This document shows, piece after piece, positions 46,201 through 56,689 of a DNA stretch of 64,000 bases. Every line of letters starts with the position of its first letter. Position 1 is the stretch's first letter. The position numbers and the translations under genes were made by a program. The notes beneath the pieces are model-generated. The model was not told the origin of the DNA. It did no database searches and worked only from the letters and a program-made list of their open reading frames with translations. Location: contig MU001695.1 of the NCBI GenBank assembly GCA_010093515.1, positions 336,157 to 400,156 of the forward strand. Direction: 5' to 3'. This stretch comes from Lineolata rhizophorae. Its lineage: Eukaryota > Ascomycota > Dothideomycetes > Lineolatales > Lineolataceae.

Positions 46201-46814
46201 CGACGAACCTGCGCGTCGCGCCTCAGGCTTCCTGTCTCGCCAGCGTTGGGACGCTTGTTCGGAGTGGCGCGAGCGCGAAAGGAAGGAGACTCGGTGATCT
46301 CTTGCACGTCGTTAGTAGCGCTGCGGCTAGGTTTCGGTGATGCGAAGCTGCTCGCCACGTCGCGCTTGCTGGTCGGGGTCCCACGCACGCTACGTCTAGC
46401 GCCGCGACCGATCTCGATGGACATGCTGCTGTCACTACTACCATCCGCGGACAGTCCTTCTTGGTCGAAGTCCTTGAACTCGCGGTTCACGACGGACGTA
46501 TCAACGCGAGGTTGGGGCTCCGGCGGGTTGTAATAGCCCATGCCGAAGCGACGCGCGCTCGAGCGGAGGTCGGGAAGCTGCTTGCTCATCTCGTCGTCAA
46601 ATTGACGCGTGGAATGGAGGACGTCGGCATCGTTTTCAGGGTTGAAGCTGGCGAAGCTGATGCTGGCTCGCGAGGAGTCGGAGGGTTCGCCGCGCGAGGC
46701 GGAGGACGTGGAAGGGATAGGCGCAAGATTGCTGCGGTGTCCCTCCAGGCTATGGGAGAGGCTACGGATGAGGTTTGACGGGCCTTCCGAAGCCGCGGAC
46801 CGCGGTGGAGACAT
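43239..46814 (-). CDS. Ppc89/Cep57-like spindle pole body scaffold
   Basis: Single exon, 1191 residues from the ATG at 46814 (MSPPRSAASEG). The open frame runs a further 124 codons upstream, but that part is Arg-rich leader-like sequence. The N-terminal 330 residues are Ser/Arg-rich and disordered. A very long coiled coil follows (ELKGENDALRDEIGTLRDEN and similar heptads up to about residue 700). Near 1000 is a short Cys/His cluster (CTVCRRSSCNGHH). The C-terminal helical domain (ELQDELAHLKARLTTYEALL, KRKRKALQAKIAELLQAIDV) fits the Cep57 microtubule-binding type region found in fission yeast Ppc89 and fungal relatives. Ppc89 is a structural spindle pole protein that recruits the septation network scaffold Sid4. 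The orthology is by domain and layout, not by alignment. Confidence 0.8.
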   Translation of the reverse strand: MSPPRSAASEGPSNLIRSLSHSLEGHRSNLAPIPSTSSASRGEPSDSSRASISFASFNPENDADVLHSTRQFDDEMSKQLPDLRSSARRFGMGYYNPPEPQPRVDTSVVNREFKDFDQEGLSADGSSDSSMSIEIGRGARRSVRGTPTSKRDVASSFASPKPSRSATNDVQEITESPSFRARATPNKRPNAGETGSLRRDAQVRRASAKQTELDGATVTRAGASSNAPRRASTLAEMHARVSEEESSILDERPPTVTLNVKNSRFGNPRSRQSSGTLDAAPSAHTPKRPVLPSAHSAPATGNNGTAQSFMLPDLPNLTELVSGVYGDGTPVFSRNTKSRARFGSRSHGSRYAIEEVAPTDEDKAIYASLQLLREKIAELEQDKAESDRRIEDYESEVIALKAELQAQHDYRRPDSGLGSEGEGSKRNSWQAEKSSELNRGPDRPASMHSNRVAELQASIASLQNKFDRAERKASVADINVKRITEERDSLVTQIGVAYYNNEELKGENDALRDEIGTLRDENDGLRRENSTLRRERDEMERKLGRKETAVRTENETLRAELARVRAQHDEEVQEWTRRETQFRSKGDRSVQIEHAKLRAENDALKAQLAEASRVRDQEVARLKGKGKELRDRVDRRDETIRNLQQQANEHGNQTLRTENERLRHELATMKLDRDEDTHRWAKTEAHLRSKIERREDTFRDAPTVSHGTAKSIRRRLGGHRGGETNAGHATTIGEEPRKTMSTDAVPSGAELSSNLQPTAYASSKEPQARPTAIADESSSEESTTDLSMFKRARAEKKRERAAIEGNGADKDGGNGPTQADVTLLSFLDPNEIANLRKKLEEERIASRHRSAEVAPATRDEDTGLSMASVPARRSSSLPQKPALKDVTSNSINVTTRRSFTAPAEEITNLDGDEASENERAGHETANREAKQEAEISIASNTGRRRRSAPTDMTSAFILPDITLHGNRMTVAEKAVDVPNHKSTNCTVCRRSSCNGHHPAAENRKSIDIPAPVPVSARMPDDVDATIRPSQAPGLALATVIKELQDELAHLKARLTTYEALLRQHDASIGKRKRKALQAKIAELLQAIDVKSDQVYALYDVVEGQKRDGVAAPYDVPEEHIDETLMSVGIDPEEMRERAKKNGKKTVVIEGETSRRPADISSEESDQDLPWEGISETESLTGKRSKTGGSFY

Positions 46815-48681
46815 GGCGGCCGTCGCGGATGGAAAGGATCGAGACAAGCCCGTCAACAAAGCGCGCGTCGCGCGTCGAAACAAATGCTGTGGGTTACCAA
46901 TTGGCGCACGGAGGCGGGAAAGGAGATGCACAGATGCAGGATGCAGAAGAGGGGGAAAGAAAATCGCGTGCGGTGGCAGCGTGGAGACGCTCCGGAAGCT
47001 GCGACGCCGTTGTCGAGACGCGATGGAGGTGGGCGGGAAGCGTGCGAGTGTGTGTGTGCGTCGGGCTCCGCCCAGATGTAAACAAGCCAACCGCGCACGG
47101 ACGCTCCCCGCCGCCCGCGCCAAGAGTTTTGCCGGCTCCACCGCGCACGGCGCGCGCGAGCACGTGAGGCCCGTGGCCAGCACCACCTCGCCCGGTCACC
47201 GAACTTCAACTACGGAGCTACGGCATCGCAGCTATGGATCTATACTGCCTCTGCGAGACTCACATGCAACCTCTCGGGCTGTCCGGCAAGCACGGAGCCA
47301 TGACGCTCTCCAAGCGGTTGCTCCTTTAGCGTTGGGGACGGAGCAGGGAGCGGCACAGGCAGCGGAAGAGACGTGACGATTTTGACCATGAGGATACGAT
47401 TCATGTCCGGCAACCGCCATGGAAGATGCAGGATGCAGCCATCTAAAATTACTAATGCATCCACCGAGCCGGCGAGGCGGCCATCTACTGTTGCAAATGT
47501 GCTCACGAGGCTGGCAACAAGGCGGCCCGACCAAGGCGGTCATCCCAAGAACAATGGTGACCAGTCTCGTAATCGCTGAAACAATGGCGGCTAGGTTCGT
47601 ATTCGTTGGAATAATGTTTTGTAGGGCCGTGACCGCCAGAAAGGTCGCCAGGATGGTAATGATCACGTCCACGGGCGCCAGAACAGCGGTCTCTGGGGCC
47701 GCAACCATGAAGGACAATGGAAGCCAGCAGTCATGTGGACGACGGTCCTACAACAAGCCTACGCGCCCTCGAGGCAATACGACTTAAGGGTACAAACTTC
47801 TTAAAGACACTCCTTCACCTACGGATATTTCACGCAATAATCATTGGCCAGTTGGTAGGTTCAGAGCGACAATTATCGAGGTTACAATAGCCACGGCACT
47901 AGTTATCAGGGCAGAGTATAGCATTAGTTTGTGCCGCCTAAAACGGTCCCAAGCGTCATGTATACATCCGCGAAAACAGACATGCTAGATTCAAGTGCTC
48001 GTTTGGATATGCAGCTGTCTATAATCTTTCCTCCGCACGTGTTTTCTCAAAAGTGACTCCGACGCTCTCGTGTGCCGTTACAGTGAGATGTTTCCTTACT
48101 GCTCGACGTTCAGGTTTGCCTCAGTTGCTGCTATACTGGTTGATGTAGCATACAGCCTCCAACCATTCCGAGCGTAGATCTGGGTCTTCCGGCATTTTGA
48201 ATGGGTGTCTACATAGGAATAAGAGTTTACCGTCAATTTAGAGAAGGCCGTTTAAGTCAAGGCCGGAATTTCACTCATATTGACTCATCTAGATCTAGAG
48301 CGTCGCGCGCTTATTCAGCGTATAGGCCACGATAAACAATTGTGGCGATCTTAGGCCTATCTCCTAGGAAAGCGATACCAATAACCCTCGCTTACGCATC
48401 TCAGCCAGCACTAGACGGAACCTTGCATAAATAACAGACGCGACAAATGGAAAGGGGGGTGAGATTTTGCCCGATGAACGCAATGCTACCTGTCAGAAAC
48501 TTTTACCCCGGTAGATCGACTGATCGAGCCGAAGATCACGGAGTTACGGATTACTTTCGAGCCCGGCATCTGACATATTTATAGCTCCTAGACCAACAGT
48601 CCCTTGATCAAGTTTGAGGTAATAAAGGGATCTAGATTCGCAACCTCCGCTTTCGTCGCTCAAGCCTGAAGCAAAACCACC
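46815..48681. other. Intergenic, one doubtful small frame
   Basis: GC-rich leader of the Ppc89-like gene near 46815-47180, then moderate-GC DNA. The minus frame 47232-47717 is listed separately. From 47790 to 48681 the DNA is AT-richer and no gene is seen. Confidence 0.55.
47232..47717 (-). CDS. Doubtful small hydrophobic protein
   Basis: 161 codons starting MSFMVAAPETAVLAPVDVI. The first 65 residues are strongly hydrophobic (IITILATFLAVTALQNII, LAAIVSAITRLVTIVLGMTA). Farther on, another minus frame (47240-47506) reads similar residues (LVSTFATVDGRLAGSVDALV), so the frame may shift or an intron may be present. No family is recognised. It could be chance or a relic. Confidence 0.25.
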   Translation of the reverse strand: MSFMVAAPETAVLAPVDVIITILATFLAVTALQNIIPTNTNLAAIVSAITRLVTIVLGMTALVGPPCCQPREHICNSRWPPRRLGGCISNFRWLHPASSMAVAGHESYPHGQNRHVSSAACAAPCSVPNAKGATAWRASWLRACRTAREVACESRRGSIDP

Positions 48682-50581
48682 ATGGACTGGAAAACACAAG
48701 CTAAGCTAAAGCGTGAGTCTGTCACTGCGCTCATACCTAAGGAGTGGATACTGGACAGCATACCATCTCCGAGCGAGCAGCGCGATGTCACTGGCGACTA
48801 CATTCGTAAATTCTTATCCGACGAAGAGATCGAGATTACGGAAACAGACGCCTTCGAAATCGTGCAAAATACTTCGCAGGGGACGTGGACTGCCGTCGAA
48901 GTCACGAGCGCCTTCTGCCATAGGGCCGCAATTGCGCACCAACTAGTACGCTTTCCGCTTGTAAATTCTCGCTAGCGACTAAACTCGAGCCGCCAGACAA
49001 ATTGCCTGCACGAAATATTCTTCGACGATGCACTATCTTCGGCTAAGAGGCTAGATGCCCACTTCTCAGAGCATAAGAAGCCAATGGGGCCTTTGCATGG
49101 GCTACCGATAAGCCTCAAAGACCAATTTCACGTGCGGGGAGTCGAGACAACAATGGGTTACGTAGGATGGATCGGCACGTTTCAAGGACTGAAAGGCACG
49201 GACAAGGAGAAGGTATTCGAAAGCGAAATGGTCCGCGAGCTCCGACAGCTCGGAGCGGTTCTTTTCGTCAAGACATCTGTGCCACACACACTCATGTGCG
49301 GAGAAACGGTGAACAACATCATTGGCTACACGTGGAACCCGGCGAATCGCTTCCTTAGCTCGGGAGGAAGCTCCGGGGGAGAAGGGGCGCTCATCGCACT
49401 GCGCGGTTCTCCCGTCGGGTTTGGCACCGACATCGGCGGCAGCATTCGCATCCCCGCCGCGTTCAACGGGATCTTTGGGCTAAAGCCAAGCTCGGGGAGG
49501 CTGCCGTACGAAGGCATGGCGAACTCGATGGACGGCCAAAATTCCATCCTTTCGGTCGTCGGGCCCCTGGCCACCAGCATCAGGTCGCTTAGGTTGGTCA
49601 CGAAGGCGCTGCTCGGAGCCGAGCCATGGATGTACGACCCTCTAGTTCTCGAAATGCCATGGCGGGTCGAACAGGAGGAACGAGCACGGGACCGCAAGCT
49701 CGTCTTCGGAGTGTACAGAGACGATGGAGTGGTGAGGCCAACGCCTCCCGTGCGCCGGGCCATTGATCACACCGCACAGAGGATGAGAGATCTAGGTCAC
49801 GAGGTAGCGTGCGCATCAATCAAGGTCCGAGTTCGAGGGCTCATCGTGATCTAGGTAATCGAGTGGACTCCGCCGCCTCACGAGGACTTGTACCCAATCA
49901 CAGTAAGACCCAAGACCTAGGAGTGCATGAGCAAGCACAAGGCTAATGCGTCTGTCGCGGCGGACCAGATGAAGACGTTCTTCTTCGACGGTGGGCAGGA
50001 CGTGCACAGCGCCTTCGGCCTCGCATCCGAGACCCCCTCGGAACAACTGCTGGGTATGATAGGACAGGAGCCGGGTCCACAGTCGACGGGGAGCGAGATA
50101 GCGGCGGTCAATGTCACCAAGCGCGAGATGCAGAAGGCCTATCTCGACTACTGGAATAGCACGGCCAGCCAGACGCCGTCCAAGCGAATGGTGGATGCCA
50201 TCATCGCACCGGTCTCACAGTTTCCGGCGGCACGACCCAACAAGTACGGACACTACGGGTACACGATCTGGGCGAATCTGCTCGATCTCACCGCGGTGGT
50301 AATTCCAGTCCTCCGAGCTCGAAAAGACATTGATGTCGTCGATGCCGGATACAAGCCCCGGAATGATAGCGATCGCCAGGCGTACGAGAGCTGTTAGTAT
50401 GCCCCATGCGGGACACTAGTCCAATGTGCGGTCTAACCATTTCTTTTCAGACGATCCCGAGGTCTACGACGGCGCTCATGTCGGCCTGCAGTTGGTGGGA
50501 CATCGGCTGCAGGAAGAGAAGATGCTAGCTATCGCCGAGTATGTGCACGGCGCGCTTGCTTCCGGGGATGTGACGGCATAG
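48682..50581 (+). CDS. Amidase signature family hydrolase
   Basis: Exons 48682-48945, 48997-49803, 49855-49902, 49969-50392 and 50451-50581; 557 residues. All three catalytic elements are present: Lys in LPISLKDQFHV, cis-Ser in LSSGGSSGGEG and nucleophile Ser in GTDIGGSIRIPAAFNG. The frame also reads GHEVIEWTPPPHEDLY, the conserved late motif of fungal acetamidase-type enzymes. The enzyme should hydrolyse a small amide to acid and ammonia; the substrate is unknown. Two exons are short (48 and 131 bp), and the intron 49903-49968 removes an in-frame TAG. A Zn2Cys6 regulator follows 326 bp downstream on the same strand. Confidence 0.92.
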
Positions 50582-50907
50582 GAGCCGGCGAACGAGGTTA
50601 TATACGGGAGTAATATGTAACTGTGTGCGGATTACGGGGAGAGGCCCCGGTGATAACGGCGGGGCCCGGGATGCTGGCAGGTGCGGCTTAGCTAGATTAG
50701 TCATCCAGTGGCAGTGCATACTACGTAACGCCAGATGTGGGGGCCGAGATGCTGCTGCGGGCGTGCTCTCCGACGCCCTTCGGGGCTCAGGAAATGTCAC
50801 CATCATCTCTTCTCTTCTCCTCTTCCTAAACTGTCCCTTTTATCTCCAGAGCTCTCCGCGCTGTGATATTGTACTGCTCCGTGTCCGCTCTGCCTGCAGC
50901 CGACGAC
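50582..50907. promoter_or_regulatory. Amidase-regulator intergenic region
   Basis: 326 bp between the amidase stop and the regulator ATG. It contains a CT-rich stretch (TCTCTTCTCTTCTCCTCTTCC) at about 50808-50828, just upstream of the regulator start. No gene is seen. Confidence 0.45.
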
Positions 50908-53405
50908 ATGACTGAAGGACCCGCTCAGCGGGCTCCAAATGCCCCGCAAGCCTTCACTCCGACGCCCCTCAGGAGCGCCAAACGGTCGCGAATCCAACTC
51001 TCGTGCAACTTCTGCCGCCAGGGCAAGCTCAAGTGCAATCGTAACCATCCAGCTTGCGACCAATGCATCAAGCGTAGCCGCGAGTCCTCCTGCGCCTACG
51101 CTGCGCCCCGTCCCAAACCCCCGAAGCAGGGCACCAACATGAAGGAGCGCATCCGGCATCTCGAAGGCCTCGTCGTCGAGCTTATGAACACCAACAATGC
51201 CCCGGGCGTCCGCGACCCGGTGCAGCAAGACGTGCCGGATACGTCCGGTGAGGCCGTTCGTGATCGTGCCGAGGACATGGAATACACCGCGGACGAGGCA
51301 GGCCCAGAGCAGCGGCCGGAGCCTGATTCCGGCGCGGAGAACAAGGAGACATGGGTGATGAATGCATTGGGAGCCATGAGGATCGGCAAAACCCACGAAA
51401 CGAGCTACATCGGCGCCACCCATTGGGAAGCCATTCTGGACGACATCGACGAGGTGAAGAAGTACCTCGAGGAAGACGACGGCGAAGACGACGGCGAGGT
51501 GCCATCAACTCAAAGCACCGACGCAGGGCTATCCTCCGCGTCGCCCGAGAGCGTGGCCAACTTTGGTAATTACGGTCCTTGGGGATTCGGCCTCCAACCG
51601 CATCCGTCAGTGCTATTGAGTACGCGGGCAAAACTGAGCAAGCAAGATCTCCTCAATGCTATGCCGCCCAAACCCGTAGTAGATCGGCTGATTGCGAACT
51701 GGTTCAACTCGCCTGATCCGGCTATGGTCATTCTTCATGGGCCAAGCTTCCAGGAAGAATACCGCCGTTTCTGGGAGAACCGGTCGGCGGTCGAGGTTAG
51801 CTGGTTGGCGGTGCTGTACGCCATTATGTTTAACTCGTGTACGCTGCTTCACCGGATGGAAGAGGACGTCCCGCTGCTAAGCGACTCCGCGCGGGCTTTG
51901 GCGGAAGTGGACCTCTACCGTAACCTAGCAAATAGCGCGCTCTGCGTATCCGGTCTGGCGCGGCCGACGATGAACACGGTGCAGGCGCTCATGATTTTCA
52001 GAGAGGGTGCTACGTTGAATGTGGACGACCCGGAGCCGGCAACGAAGCTGTGGCTTCTGCTGGGACTTGTAATGCGTCTCGCCTTGAGGATGGGTTACCA
52101 CCGTGACGGCAAGCATTTCCCCAACATCAGCCCATTCGAAGCCGAGATGCGAAGGAGGATATGGTGGATGATATTTCAGCTCGACACGCTATATTCATTC
52201 ATGTTGGGTCTGCCGGGTATGGCGCGGCTGATCCAAAGCGACACCGAGGCTCCGAACAACCTCTCCGACTCTGATATTAGTCCCTTGATGACGGTTGCTC
52301 CCACGCCAAGGCCGGAGTCAGACCACACACCGCTGTCTTATTCAGTCGCCAAATGTCGGATTATGGCCGTCTTTGCCGAAATCGCAGACGTAGTCCTTTC
52401 CATAAAGCTGCCGCCTTACGAGCGCGTTCTCAGCGTCGATGAGCGCCTCCAGCAAGCCTATGCCCTCATCCCCCCCGCGCTGAAGATGCGTCCGTTAGAC
52501 CAGTCGATAACGGACTCATCGCTCCTCATCATGCAGAGGCTGAACCTCCAATTTCTCTACCTCAAGGCCCGCTGCATCTTGCACCGCCGATTTCTGACCG
52601 AGGCGCGAACAAACGCCCGGTACTCTCCGTCGCGTGGCGCTTGCGTCGGCTCCGCTATGCAGATCCTTCGGTACCACCGCGTGATCCACGACGCTGGAAA
52701 GCCAGGTGGCCAGCTCCAAAGCGTCAAGTGGTTCATGACGTCCGTTAATACGAACGACTTCCTCCTGGCGTCCATGATAGTGTGCCTCGAACTTACGTTG
52801 GAGCGCAAAGACGCCCAGACCTGCGCGGATCCTATGGACACTGCGGCGCGCGAAGAGATGCTCGGCATTTTGGAAGGTATAAACGAAATCTGGGCAAACG
52901 AAGATCGGCGGTTTTCGGATGTGAAGAAGGCCTCCAAGGCTCTTACCGTCATGTTGAATAAGATTTACAAGAGGAGCGGTATTCCCTCGGGCCCATCGGC
53001 AGGATCAAGCCAAGAGTCTAGCTTTGGCAGCAGCGATCCATCCTCGAACGACACGCAGCAATCTAATCTGATAGCAAACACGCCGGTGTGGCCATCCGCC
53101 TCCAATTTAAGCGGTACTGCGAGCACGAACCCATCGGACAATTCGCAGATGGGACCTTACACACCACTCGAAGATATGCTCGACATGCCTCTTTCTATCG
53201 ATTGGGTAAGTGCTGCCTCCGACGTTCATGATTGTTTGGGGCTAATGTAGCACCGTAGAATGCTTGGGATAGCAACTTTTACGGCAATGGCGATGACTTA
53301 GATCATCAAATGGGCATGGACGGCGAGAGTGATGATCTTCTTGCATTCGGAGCCGCTAATGAACAAATGGATTTATCGACGCTCCAAAGCGGTCAGCTCG
53401 GCTAG
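50908..53405 (+). CDS. Zn2Cys6 transcription factor
   Basis: Exons 50908-53205 and 53259-53405; 814 residues. The binuclear zinc cluster has Cys at 33, 36, 43, 50, 53 and 62 (CNFCRQGKLKC, then CDQC), preceded by basic residues and followed by a short coiled-coil dimerisation helix (KERIRHLEGLVVELMN). A fungal-specific middle homology domain spans about 270-580 (LRMGYHRDGKHFPNISPFE, EMRRRIWWMIFQLD). The C-terminus is acidic and Ser/Asn-rich, likely activating. The tight position after the amidase gene suggests it could control that gene or the nearby GMC oxidoreductase; that is inference. The start at 50908 follows a CT-rich leader. Confidence 0.93.
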
Positions 53406-53770
53406 AACAAATAACATCATCTGGCTGGTTGTGTATACCATGGCTGCCTTCTATGCACTGGGTTCGTCGAACTGGAGGCACAAAACTCTCCGTTGGCCAA
53501 TGTTGGCAAGCAATAAAAGATACTGATTACCAGGCTCTATTTTCGACGTAATCTGGCTCTAACGATGGGATTCCACCATTCCAATAGTATTCAAATTTTC
53601 CGGGATTAGCCATTTCAGAGGGGGTGTCCGTTCCTTGTCAAGATAGTTGTGAGCCGGCTTGAAGATGTCAATCACGCGGACAGTTTGCAAAGCGTGTGCT
53701 GACGAGTCACAGGGCAAGTTGAGCATTAATCGATCATATACTCATGCGCTAACAGTACTTCTGGGTTATA
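53406..53770. other. Convergent 3' intergenic region
   Basis: 365 bp between the regulator (+) and the GMC oxidoreductase (-). AT-rich in part; no coding frame. Confidence 0.6.
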
Positions 53771-55600
53771 TTAGTTGGGTCTCAGGTGCCCTGCCAGCCT
53801 AGCTGCGAGCGCTGCCAATGTCAGGCTCGGGTTTCCAGCGGGGCTTGCCGGAAAGATTGAATTATCGCACGCATACAAGTTCTCATACGCAGAAAACCGG
53901 AGGTTTTCGTCAAGCACGCTTCTCCCATCTTCGCCCATTCTCAAAGTGCCTACTTCGTGCGCCACGCCTCCGACATCTGCCGGGTACAGCACCGCGCGGC
54001 CGTCCCTCACCAAAGGATCGTTCTCCCCGGCCACTGGCTCGGCGCCAAACTCGGTAAAGACCTTCTTTGCGATGGCGTCGACCTCCTCAAGCAACGCTTG
54101 GGGTACGCCTTCCGGCTCGGCATGCACCTGAACAGGACTGCCGGGGTCACCGCCCAGCGCCAGGGAGACGTAATTGTTGGCGTTCAGCGGCGCGTAAAAC
54201 TGAAAGACGATTTCGCAAAGCGTGCTGCCGGCTCGGATCCGTGCGTCTTGCGCAAGTTGGTCGGGGTCGACGTAGCGTCCTTGGTTGAGCTGAGAGCCCA
54301 GCTCGATTATGACGTCGAAGGCGTGTGATACCAGCGTCGCATCTGGGTGCGTGAGAAGGAACTTGGCCGACTGCGTTGCGCTCCCGAGTGGATGGTCCTT
54401 CGGGACGACGAAGTGTCGGTAGAGGATGGCGTGGTCGGTGACGCCTTGCCCGATAAGGTTGCTTGGGTCGTCCAAGTTCGATTGCAGCGCGATCTTTGCG
54501 CTCTCTAGAGTACCGGCAGCCAAAACGACAGCATCCCCAAGGTAAGTGCGCTCCTTCTTGGCCAAGAGATCATAGCATTGGACCCCAGCGATGCGGTTGG
54601 GTTGCCCAGGCTCCTTGAGCACGCGCCACGCGGCATGGTTGAGGTTAATCGTTAAATTCCCACGCTCCGGCGCGGTGAGAATGTTTTGGAGCAACAAGTC
54701 TGCCGTGCTGAATATTCCGGCCGGAATCGACCATCCTGTCGCGCCCACGTACTCTACAGCCATGGGCGCATCGTGAGGTTCGAATCCATCTACTACGCGC
54801 TTGAAAGCCTCCCGCGTGAAAGCCTGGTACTCACCGCCGCCCGACGGCAAGTCTGAGTTGAACGTGCGAGTCTTGGCCTTGTCATATCCGTCGTCGCTGA
54901 GAAGGTAATCTCTCACGTTGGCCGGGAATGCCCCCAACTCCCACCTGGCCAGAGGCGGAATCAAGCCGCCCCAGAAGACGGAGCGACCGCCCAAATTGAA
55001 GCCTTGCGCTCCCGCATAGGCAGAGCCCGCACCGATGTTGACATAATTGTCAACCTTGAAGTCGTACCATAGAGACCACACGTGTTTCTGGAAAGTGCCG
55101 GGCACGACACGCCTCGGGAGATTTCCTATGTGCGTCGGGAACAGCAGGCTGCCGGCCTCAAGCACGAGGACGTTTGCGCCCCTATCCACAAGCTCCGCGG
55201 CCAGCACGCCGCCTCCCATGCCTGAGCCGATCACAATGACATCGTAGCGCGCCGTTTCGTCGACGTTCCTCTTGACGAGCCGTTTGGAGACCTCGCCATC
55301 CTCCACGATCATGGCGGCCCCTTGCTGGTCGAACTGCACCTGCGCGTCAGCGTAGACGAACTCAGCGCCGTCAGCGGGCTTGTTGCCGACGGCCAGGTTG
55401 GGACCCAGCATCCAACGGCCAGGCGGGATCACGAATTTGAACTCGAATCCGTCATCAGGGAAGGCTTCTTCGTCGAGGACGAAAGTCCACGCGCCGCCGA
55501 CGTACTCGCCGCCCCGATTGACCCATCCGTCCACGGACGTGCGCAGGACCACCCGCGTGTTGGGCGTGACCGTGTCCGTGGTGAACTTGATGATAAACAT
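53771..55600 (-). CDS. GMC-type flavin oxidoreductase with N-terminal beta-rich domain
   Basis: Single intronless exon, 609 residues. Residues 1 to about 95 (FTTDTVTPNTRVVLRTSVDG, GGAWTFVLDEEAF, DGFEFKFVI) look like a small beta-sandwich of the carbohydrate-binding CBM20/E-set type. The dinucleotide motif VIVIGSGMGGGVLAAEL lies at about 121-137, with NLGGRSVFWGG farther on. Typical GMC C-terminal elements follow: VGTLRMGEDG and DNSIFPASPAGNPSLT. The GGxSxxWG-like motif recalls pyranose-oxidase and bacterial GMC enzymes more than fungal alcohol or aryl-alcohol oxidases. No signal peptide is visible, so it is probably intracellular. Lack of introns, amid intron-rich neighbours, and the unusual fusion are compatible with transfer from bacteria. 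The substrate is unknown, probably a sugar or alcohol. Confidence 0.88.
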   Translation of the reverse strand: MFIIKFTTDTVTPNTRVVLRTSVDGWVNRGGEYVGGAWTFVLDEEAFPDDGFEFKFVIPPGRWMLGPNLAVGNKPADGAEFVYADAQVQFDQQGAAMIVEDGEVSKRLVKRNVDETARYDVIVIGSGMGGGVLAAELVDRGANVLVLEAGSLLFPTHIGNLPRRVVPGTFQKHVWSLWYDFKVDNYVNIGAGSAYAGAQGFNLGGRSVFWGGLIPPLARWELGAFPANVRDYLLSDDGYDKAKTRTFNSDLPSGGGEYQAFTREAFKRVVDGFEPHDAPMAVEYVGATGWSIPAGIFSTADLLLQNILTAPERGNLTINLNHAAWRVLKEPGQPNRIAGVQCYDLLAKKERTYLGDAVVLAAGTLESAKIALQSNLDDPSNLIGQGVTDHAILYRHFVVPKDHPLGSATQSAKFLLTHPDATLVSHAFDVIIELGSQLNQGRYVDPDQLAQDARIRAGSTLCEIVFQFYAPLNANNYVSLALGGDPGSPVQVHAEPEGVPQALLEEVDAIAKKVFTEFGAEPVAGENDPLVRDGRAVLYPADVGGVAHEVGTLRMGEDGRSVLDENLRFSAYENLYACDNSIFPASPAGNPSLTLAALAARLAGHLRPN

Positions 55601-56689
55601 TGCTGATATGGAGATCTATATCGCGGAGTGAGTAGAGAAGGATAAGACGGGACCAGCTGTCTCGCCATCCCCTTGTGGGGAGACTTGAGAAATAATACTC
55701 GCACGCCTACGCCCGGAGTTCCCGCGAAAATCCGGGCTCGAAATTTTGTTGAGCTCAACTCGAACGCCACGGCTGTGCGGCTGATGTCTCTGCATGGTGT
55801 TCAGCCGGTAAGAACTTCCTGTGGCGCCGGCCGCGGGGGCCAGAAGGCCACGAACTGCTGGGAGGGCCGCATTTCAGTGTTTGAGGACGGCAGTGTCTAT
55901 TGCGCCGTTCAAGATGGGCTTCGAACCACGGTCAGTTCGAGATGGAACGCCGGTGGCCCATCGATAGCTGTGTACCCGGTGGCAGAGGCACCGCTGCGCA
56001 GAAGCTCAGCCGGGCAGCGTCGCAGTAGGCGGTCTGCAAGTCTGCTCAGTTAGGCCTGGTGTCGGCGTAGTGCGCACGTGCCAAATGCGCCAACGAAGAA
56101 TCGCAGCCGCGACGAACTCAAAACCCTGCATTCAAGCATTGCACCATCTGCCTAGGTCCCCGAGGCACCTCTGTAAAGAATATACGTGGCCACGGGCGAC
56201 GTCATAGACTCAACTACCAGCCCAGGCCCGTAGCTAATTCCGCGGCTGACGATGCCACGGCTGTCGGCGCGCGCTTGCAGCGTAAATATGCTCAGCCCCC
56301 CTGGCCTTGCTGGCGCTTCCTGGATAGAACTCTGGCCTGACAATGGATACACCACAGTGTTTCGAACTCAACTCTCAACGCCCTGCGAACTGCCCTGTCG
56401 CGTCTCTGCACGTGTTTCCCTACGTAGCTAAGGGTACATACAGGGTCCGTAAGCGGAGGCCGACACCCCCCTGCTTATCGATTCTAACATTGAAACATAT
56501 GGATATTGTGTATGGCAGAAGTAGTCACGTGAGCTCGGGGTAAAGTAATGCCGGCCCCGGTCTAGCCTGCAGCGTACATAGATCGCAGAGTGCAGGTTCA
56601 CCTACCCTCTGTTTTGCCACCGTACGCTCTGTGACGCTCAACAAAACAATTCACATGGGCACTTCATTAGCCGACTCAGTAGTGCAGGA
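55601..56689. other. Divergent intergenic region, no gene seen
   Basis: 1.1 kb between the GMC gene (-) and the Hsp70-like gene (+). A 126-codon plus frame at 55673-56053 has no family features. CACGTG occurs near 56525. Confidence 0.5.

Noticed and set aside
46815-47186. N-terminal extension of the Ppc89-like frame (124 codons)
   Set aside because: It is Arg/Leu-rich and out of character with the disordered Ser-rich N-terminus; the ATG at 46814 fits better.
49918-49920. In-frame TAG in the amidase gene
   Set aside because: It falls inside a good 66 bp intron (GTAAGA donor, GGCTAATG branch, CAG acceptor at 49968) that joins the conserved frame cleanly.
53775-54328. Plus-strand frames opposite the GMC oxidoreductase
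   Set aside because: They are shadows of the conserved minus-strand coding sequence.
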